The notes under the pieces were generated by a model, which was given only the letters and a program-made list of their open reading frames with translations, did no database searches and was not told the origin of the DNA. From contig WAOZ01000135.1 of NCBI GenBank assembly GCA_015520975.1, forward strand, positions 1 to 5,249: a stretch of 5,249 bases of DNA, written 5' to 3'. How positions within the stretch are numbered: the stretch's first letter is position 1; each line of letters starts with the position of its first letter. Below, in pieces: positions 4,568 to 5,249 of the stretch. The stretch is from DHVE2 group archaeon. Lineage in GTDB: Archaea > Thermoplasmatota > Thermoplasmata > Thermoplasmatales > Aciduliprofundaceae. The position numbers were made by a program, and so were the translations under genes.

Positions 4568-5219
4568 GAACCTCTTTTCTAACACTGTTCAGTTCCTCGT
4601 CCGTCAGATCGGGCAGCTCGCCAATCTTCCCGTTCTTTCTGCTCACACCTTCCCCGGCGCCGACAAACATACCTTCGCTCACAATACCGCGTATATCTGC
4701 CGGAGGCAGCATTGCCACGGGAATCATGTCCCCTTCCTTAACGGTAAGGTCGTTTGTAATCACTGTTATCATCCTGCCCACATTGACATTGCATATTTTC
4801 AGCCTGTCTGCATTCGGATGCTTGTGCAAGCTTTCAACGCGTCCAAGCCGTATGTCCACAGCATAAGCGGGATCTGGCGGTAAACGCAGCCTGTTATCCA
4901 GATTGTAAATAATATTCATTCCGAATTTCAGTTTTGCAATCTTTTCCGTATCTACGCCTTTGCTGCGCATAGTTCTTGACCAGTCCGCGCCTCCAAGTGC
5001 ATCAAGGAGCTTTTTCATAATGGATTTCAGCTCTTCAAAATATTCCCTCAGATCATCGAGTTCCGCATACGAATATTTGATTTCCAGAATTTTCTTCTCC
5101 GCCTCTGTTATGAGATTCACTGCCTCTTTAGGCATGTGCTTTGTGTTTCTGAATATGTTTTTCATCTCTTCGGCACATCGCTCGGCCATCAGTATTCTGG
5201 AATCCTCGGCGGTGTTCAT
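4551..5219 (-). CDS. EMAP-type tRNA-binding domain protein (COG2517-like)
   Basis: This 222-residue soluble protein joins a charged helical N-terminal half (about 1-75, possibly coiled-coil at 31-75) to a C-terminal EMAP/Trbp111-type OB-fold at about 121-193. The OB signature is clear: VDIRLGRVESLHKHPNADRL (121-140), then CNVNVG, ITVITNDLTVKEGD, and SEGMFVGAGEG (181-191). Related domains in methionyl- and phenylalanyl-tRNA synthetases and Arc1p/p43 bind tRNA without sequence specificity. No synthetase catalytic motifs are present, so it is not a truncated MetRS or PheRS beta chain. The architecture fits the archaeal family described as predicted RNA-binding proteins with a C-terminal EMAP domain. 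The C-terminal tail is acidic then basic (ELPDLTDEELNSVRKEV). ATG 5219 is the first start after an in-frame stop at 5240-5238 and lies about 23 nt from a TATA box. The gene converges on tiaS, overlapping it by 17 bp. Its target RNA is unknown. Confidence 0.88.
   Translation of the reverse strand: MNTAEDSRILMAERCAEEMKNIFRNTKHMPKEAVNLITEAEKKILEIKYSYAELDDLREYFEELKSIMKKLLDALGGADWSRTMRSKGVDTEKIAKLKFGMNIIYNLDNRLRLPPDPAYAVDIRLGRVESLHKHPNADRLKICNVNVGRMITVITNDLTVKEGDMIPVAMLPPADIRGIVSEGMFVGAGEGVSRKNGKIGELPDLTDEELNSVRKEVLKYLR
4573..4580 (+). terminator. Possible pyrimidine-rich terminator of tiaS
   Basis: TCTTTTCT at 4573-4580 begins five bases past the tiaS stop codon, on the + strand. It is a short T-rich tract of the kind at which archaeal RNA polymerase can release, but it is interrupted and lies inside the coding sequence of the opposite gene. 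Confidence 0.28.
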
Positions 5220-5238
5220 ATCAGACCGTAAAGCATAT

Positions 5239-5246
5239 TATTTAAA
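5239..5246 (-). promoter_or_regulatory. TATA box of the EMAP-domain gene
   Basis: TTTAAATA on the - strand (5246-5239) is the third copy of this octamer at a promoter in the window. Its centre is 23-24 nt from ATG 5219, slightly short of the 25-28 nt seen elsewhere, so the start codon should be at or just inside the transcript end. The BRE would lie beyond the right edge. Confidence 0.5.
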
Positions 5247-5249
5247 AAC

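Noticed and set aside
4498..4866. Serine/proline-rich 122-residue + strand frame across the tiaS end and the EMAP-domain gene.
   Set aside because: It overlaps two real genes, has no promoter or Shine-Dalgarno, and its composition is that of an antisense shadow.

Overview
This window is archaeal. It carries genes found only or mainly in Archaea: RNA polymerase subunit K, the tRNA-Ile2 agmatidine synthase TiaS, a CPSF-like beta-CASP nuclease without KH domains (aCPSF2 type), stand-alone PhoU/TrkA_C proteins and an EMAP-type RNA-binding protein. The promoters are BRE/TATA type and most genes appear to be leaderless. GC content is moderate by eye, and ATA is a regular isoleucine codon. A euryarchaeon is most likely, possibly Thermoplasmata-like, but the lineage guess is weak.

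Layout. (1) Positions 1-47 hold what looks like the hydrophobic C-terminus of an upstream + strand membrane protein. (2) 99-1231 is a two-gene operon of paralogous PhoU-TrkA_C proteins; the second starts at a TTG inside the end of the first, behind the clearest Shine-Dalgarno sequence in the window. (3) 1258-2496 is the aCPSF2-type ribonuclease, whose TATA box contains the stop codon of the preceding gene. (4) 2489-2671, on the - strand, is rpoK, overlapping the nuclease gene tail to tail. (5) 2672-2795 is a divergent promoter region with a short inverted repeat. (6) 2796-3227 encodes an unrecognised two-helix membrane protein with an OB-like domain that probably lies outside the cytoplasm. 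(7) 3260-4567 is tiaS, which has a near-perfect 17-bp palindrome between its TATA box and GTG start. (8) 4551-5219, on the - strand, is an EMAP-domain RNA-binding protein, overlapping tiaS tail to tail by 17 bp; its promoter lies at the right edge.

How the genes fit together. The left part probably concerns cation transport or its regulation. The remainder is mostly information processing: RNA 3'-end processing or decay, transcription, tRNA wobble modification and tRNA binding. At five of the six promoter-proximal genes a TATA-like element sits about 25-28 nt upstream of the proposed start codon (about 23-24 nt at the sixth), which is leaderless spacing. Most of the window is conventional. 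The items most worth checking are the tiaS palindrome, the unknown membrane protein beside it, and the isolated rpoK with two possible starts.
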